Positions 8,310 through 17,852 of a DNA stretch of 64,000 nt are shown piece after piece. The translations under genes and the position numbers were made by a program. A model generated the notes under the pieces. The model ran no database searches. It was not told the DNA's origin and worked only from the letters and a program-made list of their open reading frames with translations. Position 1 is the stretch's first letter. Each line of letters begins with the position of its first letter. This DNA is from Desulfosporosinus acididurans. GTDB taxonomy: Bacteria > Bacillota > Desulfitobacteriia > Desulfitobacteriales > Desulfitobacteriaceae. The DNA lies in contig NZ_LDZY01000014.1 of NCBI RefSeq assembly GCF_001029285.1, positions 62,001-126,000 on the forward strand. The letters run 5' to 3'.

Positions 8310-9353
8310 ATGCCTACTTTCAAGAAGATTATTGAGAATTTTATAGAGAGGACAGAACAACATTTCTTCAAAGTGAATTTGAAGGATGTTCTGTTAGGAA
8401 CTGAAAAATATTCATTTATTAAGCAGGACGAGATAATAGAAATTATAAATAAAAACATTACCAGGTCGATGAAAAAAGAAATATTAAACGAGGATATTGC
8501 TACTTCAATAGATAAGGCCATCACGACGGTGAGGGTTTTTAATATTAAGCTGGCCCATAAAGAGATTTATGATGAATTTACAAAGTATATAAATGACGAA
8601 TATGGATTCAACGTTGATATAAGTAGTATTTGTCAGAAAATCATCGAAACAGCTGAAGAACGCTATGTTTATCTTATGAGGCAAACGGAGAGGGAAAACA
8701 GAGGCGGTGATAGGAAGAATCTCTCGGACATAGCCTCTGAATTAGGAGTTAGCAAGAGACAGTTGCAAAAAGACATCAAGGCTATGACAGAGCAAGGTTT
8801 CAAACTTCTTGGGTTAAATATAAAACTTGTGGATGAGAGGCAAGACATACTGAAGATGGAATCAACACCACATCCAGTAATCCTTATGCAGAACATTTCT
8901 CAACTGGTTGTTCTGCTGGAGGGACTGCGATCCATGGAGACGGTGGGGGCCTATAGGAATAGTGCAAATACTACTGCAGTGGATATATGGAACCAGCTGA
9001 CAGAGTATGCAAGGGAAAAGATCCTCGATGTCGTGGAAAAGATTGATAATACAGGAAAGGCTACTGACTGGTATTTTTCCATAGATAAGGGCGAGAAATG
9101 GCAAGGCAGATTTCTTAATGAATCTGAGACCCTAGGTAACGGCCCGAAGAGCCAACTCATTCACCTAATGAAGAGCGGGGAGCCTGGTTGTGTAACCTAT
9201 ATTGGGGATGATGATCAACAGATTATATTGCAGGACTGCGTAATAAAGAACTATTTCATTGATGAGGGAAGAGTTCTTGCTGAGGCCCACGGGACTAAGT
9301 ACGAAATACAGGACGATAAAATTCTTGAGGCATATAGCATATTTCAAGCGTAA
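8310..9353 (+). CDS. HTH protein of unknown function (possible WYL-like regulator)
   Basis: 347 residues from ATG 8310, chosen because GGGAGAAAGG precedes it; the frame opens earlier at a TTG (8265). The first 130 residues are helical and charged. SDIASELGVSKRQLQKDIKAMTEQGFKL (about residues 150-180) is a DeoR-like helix-turn-helix. The C-terminus (RVLAEAHGTKYEIQDDKILEAY) has the flavour of a WYL-type sensor, but I do not see the diagnostic residues. No membrane segments. It precedes the GGCT-like gene by 91 bp on the same strand and may control it. I do not recognise the family. Confidence 0.7.
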   Translation: MPTFKKIIENFIERTEQHFFKVNLKDVLLGTEKYSFIKQDEIIEIINKNITRSMKKEILNEDIATSIDKAITTVRVFNIKLAHKEIYDEFTKYINDEYGFNVDISSICQKIIETAEERYVYLMRQTERENRGGDRKNLSDIASELGVSKRQLQKDIKAMTEQGFKLLGLNIKLVDERQDILKMESTPHPVILMQNISQLVVLLEGLRSMETVGAYRNSANTTAVDIWNQLTEYAREKILDVVEKIDNTGKATDWYFSIDKGEKWQGRFLNESETLGNGPKSQLIHLMKSGEPGCVTYIGDDDQQIILQDCVIKNYFIDEGRVLAEAHGTKYEIQDDKILEAYSIFQA

Positions 9354-9444
9354 GCATGCGAATTTTTTTGACGCAGAGTGCTCCTTATACTGTGCTACTA
9401 TTTAATCAACGCAACGATGAAATGATTAAGGAGTTGGCTGCATT

Positions 9445-11184
9445 ATGTTAAAATATTTTAAAAGACCTGAGGAAAGTAAAGTAAATGATTATAAAGACAT
9501 CCTAGAAAGCTATAAGTCTGAGATGATGAAGACCCTTGATGAAATATCACAGGGCAAAGGGAATCTAGTAGAAACTCAAAAACTAATAAAATCACTGATC
9601 ATGGAACAGGATGAGAAAGGCTTTTGGGGGCTGATCCCAAGCCCTGAAGTCGATGGTGACATAAGGGTCGACTATTGGTATGAACCAACCTATATAGCGA
9701 CGGCTATAATGATGAAGTTTTTCTTAAAAAACAAGGAAGAGGCTGAGAAAATTGAGGGTTTTGGAAAATCACTGAAAAAGGGACTGGAAGCCTCCACAGG
9801 TAGATACCTGAAAGGTCATGGGCATGATGAAATAAGAGGGATACTGGATGCACTTAACATATTTTCAAAAAGCATGGTATTGGAGTTTGTTGACAGGTAT
9901 CCGGATTTTTCACCTGAGTTTAAGGTTATGATTGATAAGGCACATAAATGGCTCAACGATTCTTTAGTAAAAGGAAATACAAGAGGTGACTGGGGTGAAG
10001 ATTATAAAGAGGATATGTATAAGACAGTGAATGCCCTGGGTTCATTTTCTCAAGAAGATATAAAGGTTATGGTCTACGGAACACTTATGAAGGGCGGCAG
10101 TAATTTTAAAAGATACATGTCCAATGCAGAGTATTTAGGCAGATGCACAGCCGTAGATTTTGCCTTGTATGATTTGGGGTCTTTTCCAGGGGCTGTTTAC
10201 AGCAAAGGTGATAGGATTAAGGGAGAACTTTATAGGATAAATAGAGACACGCTTAGGAACATTGATAGGCTTGAAGGGGAAGGCAGCCTGTATCTAAGAT
10301 TGTATGCCTATACCGAAGGCGAAAGTGGCAAAACCGAACCAGCATATATTTATGTTTATAACCATGATGTTTACGGAAGCAACAAGGTTAGTCTGGATGA
10401 CCAGCCTTGGGGAAAGCCTAAGGACAGCGCGTTAGTTTGGTACGCATGCTATGGCTCTAACATCAACAAAGACCGTTTTATGAAGTATATCAATGGAGAT
10501 GAGACCTCTGGAAATCCAAATAAACGGAAAGGTTGCCAAGATAAGACACCGCCAATGGACGAGAAACCTATGCTCATTGAACATCCTATATATTTTGCTA
10601 ACGAGAGTAGCCAGTGGGATAACAAGGGAGTAGCTTTTCTAGACACGAGCAGAAGGGGAAGATGCTTTGGTAAAAAATATTTGATCACTTGGGAACAGTT
10701 CGAAAGAATACATGAATTAGAGGGTAAAGGAGACTCTTGGTACAACGAAACAATAGAACTTGGCAGTGAGGATGGTATCCCAATTAAAACAATTACTCAT
10801 TCACCTAGGGATCATAAATACAATTTGCCGGGGACTGCCTATATTGAGGTAATAAAGAAAGGTTTAAAGGATACGTACCCTGAGATGACAGAAGTGGAAA
10901 TCGATGCCTATTTAATAGGAAGGTTTTTGAAAAAAGAAGAAATTATGATACTGGATTTTTTAAGGAGTCAAGAGCACGGGGTTACTATTCATAAGATTGC
11001 TGGTGGACTGAAAATGGATATGAATAGTACTGTGAATAGCATTTTTAATCTCAAAGAAGCTGGATTGATAAGACAAGACGGCAGAAGTGTAAGAACGGGA
11101 GCAAGCTGGGATGCAGCCAGTGCGATATACTATACCGTACTGGAAAAGAGAGAGGCGATTGATCGGCTGGTTCATATAAGATAA
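9445..11184 (+). CDS. Tandem gamma-glutamylcyclotransferase-like protein with C-terminal winged helix
   Basis: 579 residues in four parts. Residues 1-210 are helical and unrecognised. About 211-320 is an AIG2/GGCT-like domain opening MVYGTLMKGGSNF. About 330-490 is a second GGCT-like domain opening WYACYGSNINKDRFM, with IYFANESSQWDNKGVAFLD. Residues 500-579 form a winged helix (IMILDFLRSQEHGVTIHKIA, STVNSIFNLKEAGLI). The substrate is unknown; GGCT folds act on gamma-glutamyl amines and related amides. Two such domains joined to a DNA-binding-type module is unusual. The start has GGAG (AAGGAGTTGGCTGCATT) ahead of it. Confidence 0.75.
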   Translation: MLKYFKRPEESKVNDYKDILESYKSEMMKTLDEISQGKGNLVETQKLIKSLIMEQDEKGFWGLIPSPEVDGDIRVDYWYEPTYIATAIMMKFFLKNKEEAEKIEGFGKSLKKGLEASTGRYLKGHGHDEIRGILDALNIFSKSMVLEFVDRYPDFSPEFKVMIDKAHKWLNDSLVKGNTRGDWGEDYKEDMYKTVNALGSFSQEDIKVMVYGTLMKGGSNFKRYMSNAEYLGRCTAVDFALYDLGSFPGAVYSKGDRIKGELYRINRDTLRNIDRLEGEGSLYLRLYAYTEGESGKTEPAYIYVYNHDVYGSNKVSLDDQPWGKPKDSALVWYACYGSNINKDRFMKYINGDETSGNPNKRKGCQDKTPPMDEKPMLIEHPIYFANESSQWDNKGVAFLDTSRRGRCFGKKYLITWEQFERIHELEGKGDSWYNETIELGSEDGIPIKTITHSPRDHKYNLPGTAYIEVIKKGLKDTYPEMTEVEIDAYLIGRFLKKEEIMILDFLRSQEHGVTIHKIAGGLKMDMNSTVNSIFNLKEAGLIRQDGRSVRTGASWDAASAIYYTVLEKREAIDRLVHIR

Positions 11185-11203
11185 AAAATATATTATTGGT
11201 CAA

Positions 11204-12916
11204 ATGAATCCCATATCCGTAGGGCTTAATCCTGATGCGGTGGCTGTAAACTCAGTCACCAACAAAATCTATGTTGCGAATAGATTTTCTGATAACGTAA
11301 TGGTGATTAATGTGCCATCACCTACCGGAGCCATTCTAGGGACAGTGACAGACGGAACAAATCCAGTGGCAGCAGCTAATGTGAGTCTGACGGTGAACGG
11401 AAGTGTTTACTCGGCAGTAACAGGGGCAGACGGATTATACTGCATTCAATATGTACCTATAGGAACAGGTTACACCATAACTGTAAGCAAGACGGGCTAC
11501 AATAATGGTAGTGCAACCGCAAACGTAACTGAAAATACAACTACATTGGGAGTTAATATAACTCTTAGTAAAACAACGGGTGGAGGTGGAGGAAATTCAT
11601 CGGGTGGAGGAAGTCCATCGGGTGGAGGAATTACCGTTCCCGTCAGTGTAATAGGCAATAACGGTACACAGGTTTCCAATGTGACAGCTACAGTAACTTC
11701 GGACAGTAATGGAAATTACACAGTTTCTATGAATGCTGCCCAAGCTGTAACACTACAACAACCTAACGGAACGATGAGCCCTTTAAATGATCTTTCTAAA
11801 GTAACTTTCGTATCAGCAGCAGGTTCGTCTGTAAGAGTTTCTGCTGATGGAACCATTAATCTGACGAACTTAGCAAAAGGAACAGATAATAGCTTTAATA
11901 TCACATATGATCTTGGCAACGGACAAACAATTACGATTGGAGCCATGGAAGTCAAAATTTCGAGCAGTGGAGCTACAAGTGTAACCTGTACTTTAATCGA
12001 TCCCTATGGAATCATCATTGATGCGGCAACAGGTAAGCCTATCGCAGGGGTAAATGTCACCTTGTATTATGCTGATACGGATAGAAACAAGGCAAATGGT
12101 GAAACTCCTGATACAGTAGTACCATTACCGAATATAGACGGATTTAAGCCCAACAATAATATGAATCCTCAGATAAGTGATGCATCAGGATCTTATGGCT
12201 TCATGGTATTCCCTACAACGGATTACTACATCGTTGCTACAAAAGATGGTTACAACAACTATACAAGCCCAACAATCTCTGTGGAACAAGATATCGTCAA
12301 ATGGGACTTCAAAATGAATCAGACAACCTCTGGAGTCACAAGACTGGCTGGTCAGAGCAGAGTTGATACGGCGTTGGCTATCGCTAAAGCAAACTATACG
12401 GGAAAGCTTTCCAATGTTATCTTAGCCACGGCTGACAACTATCCAGATGCCTTAGCCGGAAGCGTCCTAGCTTACAAGCTCAATGCGCCTATCTTATTAA
12501 TGGGAAGCTCTGATGCCGATCAAGAAAAAGTATTGGATTACATGAAGTCCAACTTAGACCCAACGGGAACAGTTCTAGGAGGTACAGCAGTCGTCAGCAG
12601 TAACATGGAAGGTAAAGTAACCGCGAGTGGATTCGCTAATATCACTAGATTAGGTGGAACTGACAGGTATGAAACGTCAGTCAAAATTGCAGATCAATTA
12701 AAAGTCAAAACCGGAACACCACTTGTGATAGCCTATGGAGAAAACTATCCTGACGCCTTATCTATCAGTAGTATTGCGGCAGAAATGCAATACCCTATCT
12801 TGTTAGTGCAAAAAGACGGACTCAGTGATGTGGTCAAGAATGAGATTGCCGCAATCAAGCCCAGCAAAGTCTATATCATCGGAGGAGAAGGAGTCATCAG
12901 CGCCAACGCAAAGTAG
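11204..12916 (+). pseudogene. Surface protein fragment: YVTN blade, CarbR-like domains, CWB2 repeats
   Basis: The 570-codon frame begins inside a YVTN beta-propeller blade (PDAVAVNSVTNKIYVANRFSDN) with no signal peptide, then has a carboxypeptidase-regulatory-like domain, a GGGGGNSSGGGSPSGGG linker, further beta domains, and two CWB2 cell-wall-binding repeats (TRLAGQSRVDTALAIA; TRLGGTDRYETSVKIA). CWB2 anchors normally have three repeats, and the frame stops at VYIIGGEGVISANAK. It is therefore probably truncated at both ends, with the secretion signal lost. An exported propeller protein upstream may have been deleted. The frame itself is clean. Confidence 0.75.
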
Positions 12917-13016
12917 TAATATGAATCAAGAACATTTCTGCTCTTTGTTTTAAAAAGATACTTATCTATGGTGAATTTCGGTTTCACTTAAAGTATATCG
13001 GACCAAAGGAGTAAAA

Positions 13017-13061
13017 GGATATAATATGTCCCTCTTTACAAAGATTGGACATATTATATCC
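13017..13061. terminator. Perfect 15-bp inverted repeat, possible bidirectional terminator
   Basis: GGATATAATATGTCC (13017-13031) and its exact complement (13047-13061) flank a 15-nt loop, between the surface-protein fragment and a convergent gene. It lacks a clear U-tract, so it could also be a regulator site or the trace of an element. Confidence 0.5.
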
Positions 13062-13189
13062 TCTTAAAGTCATTATTCTTTGAACTTGGATTAAGTTCAC
13101 TTGAAATGCAAATTAAATCCTTATGTTTGAATTCATCCCAATAATCTACAAGCTTTAATCCCGAATGGATTTTACTATCAATATTTGTA

Positions 13190-13717
13190 TTACAATTGAT
13201 GACTATGTTCGTTTACAACGGGCTTTAAAACCTTTGACAAATTTAACATTTTATATAATTGATATACAACAACAATAGGGGCAGATATAACAGAAATTAT
13301 TAATTCCACCAATATTACACCTAGTCCAGCAAAACCTTTTACGTTAATTTTAAGGTTAATATAATGTCCAAAAGGTATAACAAAACATATTAAATAAATA
13401 ATAGCTTGTGACATTATGGAGAGGTTTGTGATAAATGACAAAAATCTATTAGCATCAATTATAAATGCTGTATTAAAAACTACATAATCTGTATCCGAAG
13501 GTACAAATTTAATTTTTATAAAAGATATAATACAAAAAATAATAAAAGTAAATATTAAACCAGCAATTAATGAATCTTGAAAATATTTCTTTATTTTAAC
13601 TCTTTCTTTTTGAGCACAATTATTACAATAGTGTACCTTTAGATATGGTTCAGAAAGCTTTACATCGCAATTCCAGCAAGTTTCCTTTCTTGTCATATTA
13701 TTAAATTCCTCCTCCAA
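13190..13717 (-). CDS. Zinc-ribbon membrane protein of unknown function
   Basis: 175 residues. The N-terminus has a treble-clef-like zinc ribbon (CWNCDVKL...YCNNCAQ), followed by three or four hydrophobic segments (LIAGLIFTFIIFCIISFI; AIIYLICFVIPFGHYI; GLGVILVELIISVISAPIVVV). The arrangement resembles small DUF-type 'zinc ribbon plus membrane' proteins, for which no function is known. GGAGGAA precedes the start. It is alone on the minus strand here and more AT-rich than its neighbours. Confidence 0.7.
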   Translation of the reverse strand: MEEEFNNMTRKETCWNCDVKLSEPYLKVHYCNNCAQKERVKIKKYFQDSLIAGLIFTFIIFCIISFIKIKFVPSDTDYVVFNTAFIIDANRFLSFITNLSIMSQAIIYLICFVIPFGHYINLKINVKGFAGLGVILVELIISVISAPIVVVYQLYKMLNLSKVLKPVVNEHSHQL

Positions 13718-14057
13718 ATAATGTTTTGTCTATTAATCTTACCACACTATCCAATTATTGGGAAGAAGTAGATTCCTGCTAGTAAATTTGGGTCCTTATT
13801 CCAATCAGAGAACGAGGAGCAGTTACTTTACGTAACCTCCATTAATACAACACGGTACATGATACTAAAGTAGTTTCGCACCTAATAAGCATAATATCAA
13901 GTTCAATTGATCATACGTAACTTCGGGTAAGGCTAATAATGGAAAGATGAACAAACATAATTGAATTTCATATTGTTATATTTTGAATACAGAACACAGC
14001 CGTCTAGGATGGTAAAATGTTATCATCATTAATAAAGTTATACGAGGTGGTTACATT
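13718..14057. other. Intergenic stretch
   Basis: 340 bp with no gene. It contains the divergent promoter region of the zinc-ribbon and DJ-1/PfpI genes, an ACGAGGTGG ribosome site just before 14058, and no strong hairpin. Confidence 0.4.
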
Positions 14058-14657
14058 ATGAAAAAAATCGTGCTATTTGTTATTTTGGATAAATACGCTG
14101 ATTGGGAAGCCGCTTATCTATCATCATTAATATTATCTTTAGGTCAAGGTGAATATTCTGTGAAGACTGTTTCGTTAACAACAGATATCATTCAATCCAT
14201 AGGGGGATTTGCTGTTCTTCCAGACTATGATATTCAATCAGCTCCAACAGATTTTGAGGGGTTAATTCTAATTGGTGGAATGTCATGGAGAAATGAGGCT
14301 GCACTGCAGGTTAAACCTTTGGTACAAAATGCTTTAAACAATAGAAAAGTTTTGGGTGGTATCTGTGATGCTTCGGCTTTTCTCGGTACAATCGGTGTTT
14401 TAAATAATGTTAACCATACCAGTAATGATTTAAATGACTTAAAACAATGGGCTGGAGATGCATACACAGGTGAAGAAAAATATATCATGCAACAGGCGGT
14501 AAGAGATAATAATATTATTACAGCCAACGGCACGGCATCATTGGAGTTTGCTAAAGAAGTAACGATTGCGTTAGGAGTTGCATCTGAAAACAGGATTCTT
14601 GAATTTTACAATTTCCATAAACTTGGTTACTACGAGGCACCTATGCCGAGCATGTAA
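14058..14657 (+). CDS. DJ-1/PfpI-family protein
   Basis: 199 residues of one class I glutamine-amidotransferase-like fold. GLILIGGMSWRNEAA and LGGICDASAFLG give the nucleophile elbow with its cysteine; the upstream DYDI/SIGGF segments are typical of YdeA/ThiJ proteins. Members are glyoxalase/deglycase-like enzymes, proteases or stress proteins; which one cannot be said. The last residues run into GC-richer DNA belonging to an AlkD-like remnant, so the natural C-terminus may have been replaced. Confidence 0.85.
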   Translation: MKKIVLFVILDKYADWEAAYLSSLILSLGQGEYSVKTVSLTTDIIQSIGGFAVLPDYDIQSAPTDFEGLILIGGMSWRNEAALQVKPLVQNALNNRKVLGGICDASAFLGTIGVLNNVNHTSNDLNDLKQWAGDAYTGEEKYIMQQAVRDNNIITANGTASLEFAKEVTIALGVASENRILEFYNFHKLGYYEAPMPSM

Positions 14658-15182
14658 ACATCCGCATCCCGTATCTGCGGAAGCTCGCCCGGGAGTTTTC
14701 CAAAACGCCGGAGGCTTCGGAGTTTCTTAAAATCCTGCCGCATACGTATTATGAAGAAAATAACCTGCATGGCTTCCTGATCGAAACGATCAGGGATTAT
14801 GATGCTACCGTTGACGCCGTTGATGAGTTTATTCGGTACATAGACAACTGGGCAACTTGTGACCTGATTTCGCCGTAGATATTTATAAAGCATCTGCCCG
14901 AACTCTTCGAAAAGATCAAAGTCTGGCAGTTATCCGACCGGGATAGGAATGCTGATGAGATAGCTTGTGGCGAGTATCCGATCGGACGAATACTATGTCA
15001 ACATGATGATTGTCTGGTATTTTGCTACGGTATTGGCTAAGCAGTACAAAGCAGCTTTGCCATACATCCAGGAACAGCGTTTGGAAAAGTGGACACATAA
15101 CAAAGCTATCCAGAAAGCGATTGAAAGCTACCGAATTGGCGATGAAGCAAAGACGTATTTGCGGACGTTGAAAGTGAAATAA
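14654..15182 (+). pseudogene. DNA alkylation repair (AlkD-like) gene remnant
   Basis: Broken reading frames give NIRIPYLRKLAREFSKTPEA, EENNLHGFLIETIRDYD and YIDNWATCDLISP, then a TAG. They resume in another frame as YVNMMIVWYFATVLAKQYKA and YIQEQRLEKWTHNKAIQKAI. These are the HEAT-like repeats of the COG4912/AlkD family, including the WATCDL segment. The 5' end is missing and there is at least one stop and one frameshift. It is GC-richer than the flanking DNA. No function expected. Confidence 0.8.
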
Positions 15183-15843
15183 GGCACGGATTCGAATAAC
15201 TTATCTACCTGAACATTTTTATAGAGACCAAAGGTCATCCCTAATATCCCTAGAATCCCTAAAATGATGGGCTGCATTGTAATTTAGGTATTATAGAAAT
15301 TTTAGGGATAAGGTTTGGCTATGAAAAAAACCCAAACTCATAAACTACGGAAATGAATTGTCAGACTATTTGTCCGAAACGTGTCCGTGACTGTCCATTT
15401 AAGTCGTGGTATACTTTCATCATGGATTTTAGCGATTATCGGGTCGGGTAAAGCCCCCTAGATGCTTTTATATGTAAATGGCTCAGCGGTATTATGAACT
15501 GCTGAGCTCATTTATTATCCTTAGCTAATGATACTTTTCTTCATCGTTTTCTCTTTTGGGGAACCATTATTTACAATTAAAGGTGTGTCCATCTAGAAAA
15601 TTGAGGCCAATCCACCGCTCATACCACTCATGCCACCGCACCGTTCTCCTTAATCCGAAACACCCATAACCCCCAGCCACTCGTCAACCCACCGAACTCC
15701 TTTAATCCCGCAGGATGGGACGTGCTTACTTGGCGGATAGGGTGAGGTGGTGAGAGATAGATTGGTGTAAGGGGGTAGTGGGTAACTAGCTGTGAATTAA
15801 TACTAATCTGGACTCCAAAGCGAAATTGAAGGAGGTACTATCG
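15183..15843. other. Gene-free stretch with the first cassette-type repeat
   Basis: No gene. It holds a weak hairpin (GCTCAGC...GCTGAGC, 15481-15507) and a GC-rich segment from about 15590 containing the first copy of the recurring core at 15688. TATCCC/CTAGAATCCC direct repeats lie near 15240-15260. Confidence 0.45.
15688..15740 (+). repeat. Cassette-type repeat core, copy A
   Basis: CCCACCGAACTCC, then AATCCCGCAGGATGGG, then CTTACTTGGCGGATA. It shares this order with copies at 18249, 42476 and 43565 and more loosely with 16119 and 17651. The GC-rich arm upstream (15620-15687) contains CCCCCAGCCA, as in copy D. Confidence 0.7.
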
Positions 15844-15984
15844 ATGTTCCTTTTCCCAGCTTTTATATCCCCGTTAGAATTTGGAATTATATCATCGATT
15901 GTTGTAATTCCCGTAGCATTAATAATAGTGGTAGCGTGTTGCTCTGGGTTTTTACAATTTGTCGAGGTACGGTGGTATAATTAG
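15844..15984 (+). CDS. 46-residue hydrophobic micro-protein
   Basis: A clean small frame (MFLFPAFISPLEFGIISSIV...) with one long hydrophobic helix, VVIPVALIIVVACC, and an ideal ribosome site (AAGGAGGTACTATCG) just before the ATG. The function is unknown. It sits between two copies of the cassette-type repeat, like the other short genes downstream. Confidence 0.5.
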   Translation: MFLFPAFISPLEFGIISSIVVIPVALIIVVACCSGFLQFVEVRWYN

Positions 15985-16536
15985 GAAAGGTGAGCGGTCA
16001 GAACCAGTCCGGACGCCAATTCTGTCAAATGGCGGACAACTTAACGCGGCAATATTTCGTCAGGATAGCGGGGGTAATTATTTAGCTGAGGAGCGTTGGA
16101 CAAAGTAATCCAAACACGCAATTCTGCAGGATGTCCCTATCTATCCAAAGGTGTTCACCGAAGCTGAAAGCTTGGATCGAATTAAACGAAAGAAGGAGAA
16201 GTTGTGAAATATTCAAGGCAAATCTCGGAAGGATTTTTATTCTGAGATTGGAACTATATTTACTAACGAAGAAAACATTCCAAAACTGCATTTACATTCC
16301 GCTTTTTGACGAAATAGAGACTCTATCACAGGTTGCACGAGGGAAGGTGTAGCAATCTGGCATATTGGTGAAGTGATTATTTTTGAATTAGCCAATTCAA
16401 CAGCAAGGAGAAAAATAGATCCGGAGACCGGTTTTGAACTTTTGGAGTTATAACAGCCCTATTACTAACCGGGAGTTCCGCGGGGCGGAGTCACCGAAGG
16501 TGGCACTTCTAGTCGGGACAAAATGGAGGTAAAGAA
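15985..16536. other. Degenerate cassette with GC-rich structured segment
   Basis: It contains a variant repeat core (16119-16163), and a frame ending EGVAIWHIGEVIIFELANST...IDPETGFELLEL (16343-16453) that has no start and looks like a gene remnant. At about 16469-16515, just before the VOC gene, GGGAGT/ACTTCT enclose two hairpins (TCCGC-GGG-GCGGA and CACC-GAA-GGTG), a three-way-junction-like fold. Confidence 0.45.
16119..16163 (+). repeat. Cassette-type repeat core, variant copy B
   Basis: CAATTCTGCAGGATGT, then CTATCCAAAGGTGTTCACCGAA. The second half is nearly identical to copy C2 (CTATCCAAAGGCGCTCACCGAA). Confidence 0.6.
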
Positions 16537-16989
16537 ATGAGTATCAAGTATGCCCATACAAACATCGTTGCTAAGGATTGGAGAAAGCTATCGGAATTCT
16601 ATATTAATGTTTTTGAGTGTAAACCTCAATACCCTGAAAGAGATCTTTCCGGTGAGTGGATAGATAATTTAACTAATATTCCTAATGTAAAAGTAAAGGG
16701 TATCCATTTGAGTTTACCGGGTTATGGTGACGGTCCGACATTAGAAATATTTAGCTATGAACCGGACAATTTAAGAAACAATGAACCAAAAATAAATTTA
16801 CAAGGATATGGACACATAGCCTTTCATGTTGATGAAGTAGAAGTAGTAGTACAGAAATTGGTTGAACATGGCGGCAAAATACTAGGTCAAATTATTAAGA
16901 AAGATTATGAAGGGATTGGATTACTAACTGCCGCTTATGCACAAGACCCTGAAGGGAATTTCATAGAAATTCAGAACTGGAGCAAATAG
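16537..16989 (+). CDS. VOC (glyoxalase/bleomycin-resistance) family protein
   Basis: 150 residues. Two beta-alpha-beta-beta-beta halves: IKYAHTNIVAKDWRKLSEFYINVFECKP with the first metal-ligand histidine (His7), and GYGHIAFHVDEVEVVVQKLVEHGG with DPEGNFIEIQNW at the end. These supply the usual H/E metal-binding positions. Members are glyoxalases, dioxygenases or drug-binding proteins; the substrate is not predictable. GGAGGTAAAG precedes the ATG. It is the only gene between two repeat-containing spacers. Confidence 0.88.
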   Translation: MSIKYAHTNIVAKDWRKLSEFYINVFECKPQYPERDLSGEWIDNLTNIPNVKVKGIHLSLPGYGDGPTLEIFSYEPDNLRNNEPKINLQGYGHIAFHVDEVEVVVQKLVEHGGKILGQIIKKDYEGIGLLTAAYAQDPEGNFIEIQNWSK

Positions 16990-17025
16990 GAAAATGCTCA
17001 TTTTGACCACATCCCCGATACTCTT

Positions 17026-17115
17026 GTCATCACTTGCACCCCAGCTAACCCACAACATTCAAATCCTCGCCGTCGATAAACCAAGCTACCAGTCACCCAA
17101 TGTCATCAGGTCATA
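17026..17115 (+). repeat. Cassette-type spacer, partial copy C1
   Basis: After the VOC gene: CCAGCTAACCCACAAC, then AAATCCTCGCCGTCG, then CACCCAATGTCATCAGG. The AATGTCAT element recurs in copies D and (as AATGTGAT) E. The CCGAACTCC core is absent here. Confidence 0.5.
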
Positions 17116-17201
17116 GAACAATAATTTACAATTTACTCTCTTCGTCTATTCGACCACTTTTCTTTGAAGATAGCCCGTGGTATAAAAGGTAGTCAATCTA
17201 A

Positions 17202-17597
17202 ATGCCTAAGCTGTCTTATTGTGGAAATGATTGTTCAGTATGCCCGAGGTACACAGCTACTGAAAAAGGTGATATTCCTCAACTTAAGGAGGTAGCAGAC
17301 CTATGGTTTCGAGCTGAATGGCGTGATACAGTTGTATCTCCTGAAGAAATTAAGTGTTATGGGTGTTTAACTTCAAATTTTTGTAGGTATGGAATACAAC
17401 AGTGTGCGAGTTCAAAAGAAATTGATAACTGCGGAATGTGTCCAAGCTATCCTTGTGAAATAAGTTCCAAAACATTTATACAAACCCAAAAATACGCAGA
17501 TAGCATTAAAGATAAATGTTCTAATGAGGAATATCTTGCGTTACAGTTGGCATTTTTTCAAAAGAAAATGAACCTGGACGGACTCCATTCGAAATAA
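17202..17597 (+). CDS. DUF3795 cysteine-rich protein
   Basis: 131 residues with the DUF3795 cysteine pattern: YCGNDCSVCPRY at the start, CYGCLTSNFCRYGIQQC in the middle, NCGMCPSYPCEI near the C-terminus. The cysteines probably bind zinc or an Fe-S cluster; no activity is known for the family. It is common in anaerobic Firmicutes and archaea. The ribosome site is poor (TAAAAGG). It lies alone between two repeat spacers, in line with the cassette pattern. Confidence 0.85.
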   Translation: MPKLSYCGNDCSVCPRYTATEKGDIPQLKEVADLWFRAEWRDTVVSPEEIKCYGCLTSNFCRYGIQQCASSKEIDNCGMCPSYPCEISSKTFIQTQKYADSIKDKCSNEEYLALQLAFFQKKMNLDGLHSK

Positions 17598-17650
17598 AAA
17601 TGGTTCATTTGATCAACAAACACCTATTCCTCGCCTCCGCTAACCCTAAC

Positions 17651-17700
17651 ACTTAATACAGCAGGATGTGCTTACCTATCCAAAGGCGCTCACCGAACTG
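17651..17700 (+). repeat. Cassette-type repeat core, variant copy C2
   Basis: ACTTAATACAGCAGGATGTG, then CTTACCTATCC, then AAAGGCGCTCACCGAAC. It is preceded by CTCGCCTCCGCTAACCC, similar to the arm of C1. Confidence 0.6.
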
Positions 17701-17852
17701 GGAATGTGGTGGAGATGTGGCAAATTGATGGAGTCTTGTGGTTGTGGTTACAGGAAGTGTCTGGGATGTCTGCAGATCGGGGCAAAGTTGAAAAATTAGA
17801 ATGGGCTGGGGGAGTGGGTAAAGTGGTCAAGATAGGTAATTTATTAAAACCG

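Noticed and set aside
15240..15320. TATCCC/AATCCC repeats as a structured RNA
   Set aside because: Repeats are short and imperfect, and no consistent stem could be drawn.
16131..16352. 73-codon frame starting in repeat copy B
   Set aside because: It starts inside the repeat core and lacks a ribosome site; the residue pattern is not protein-like.
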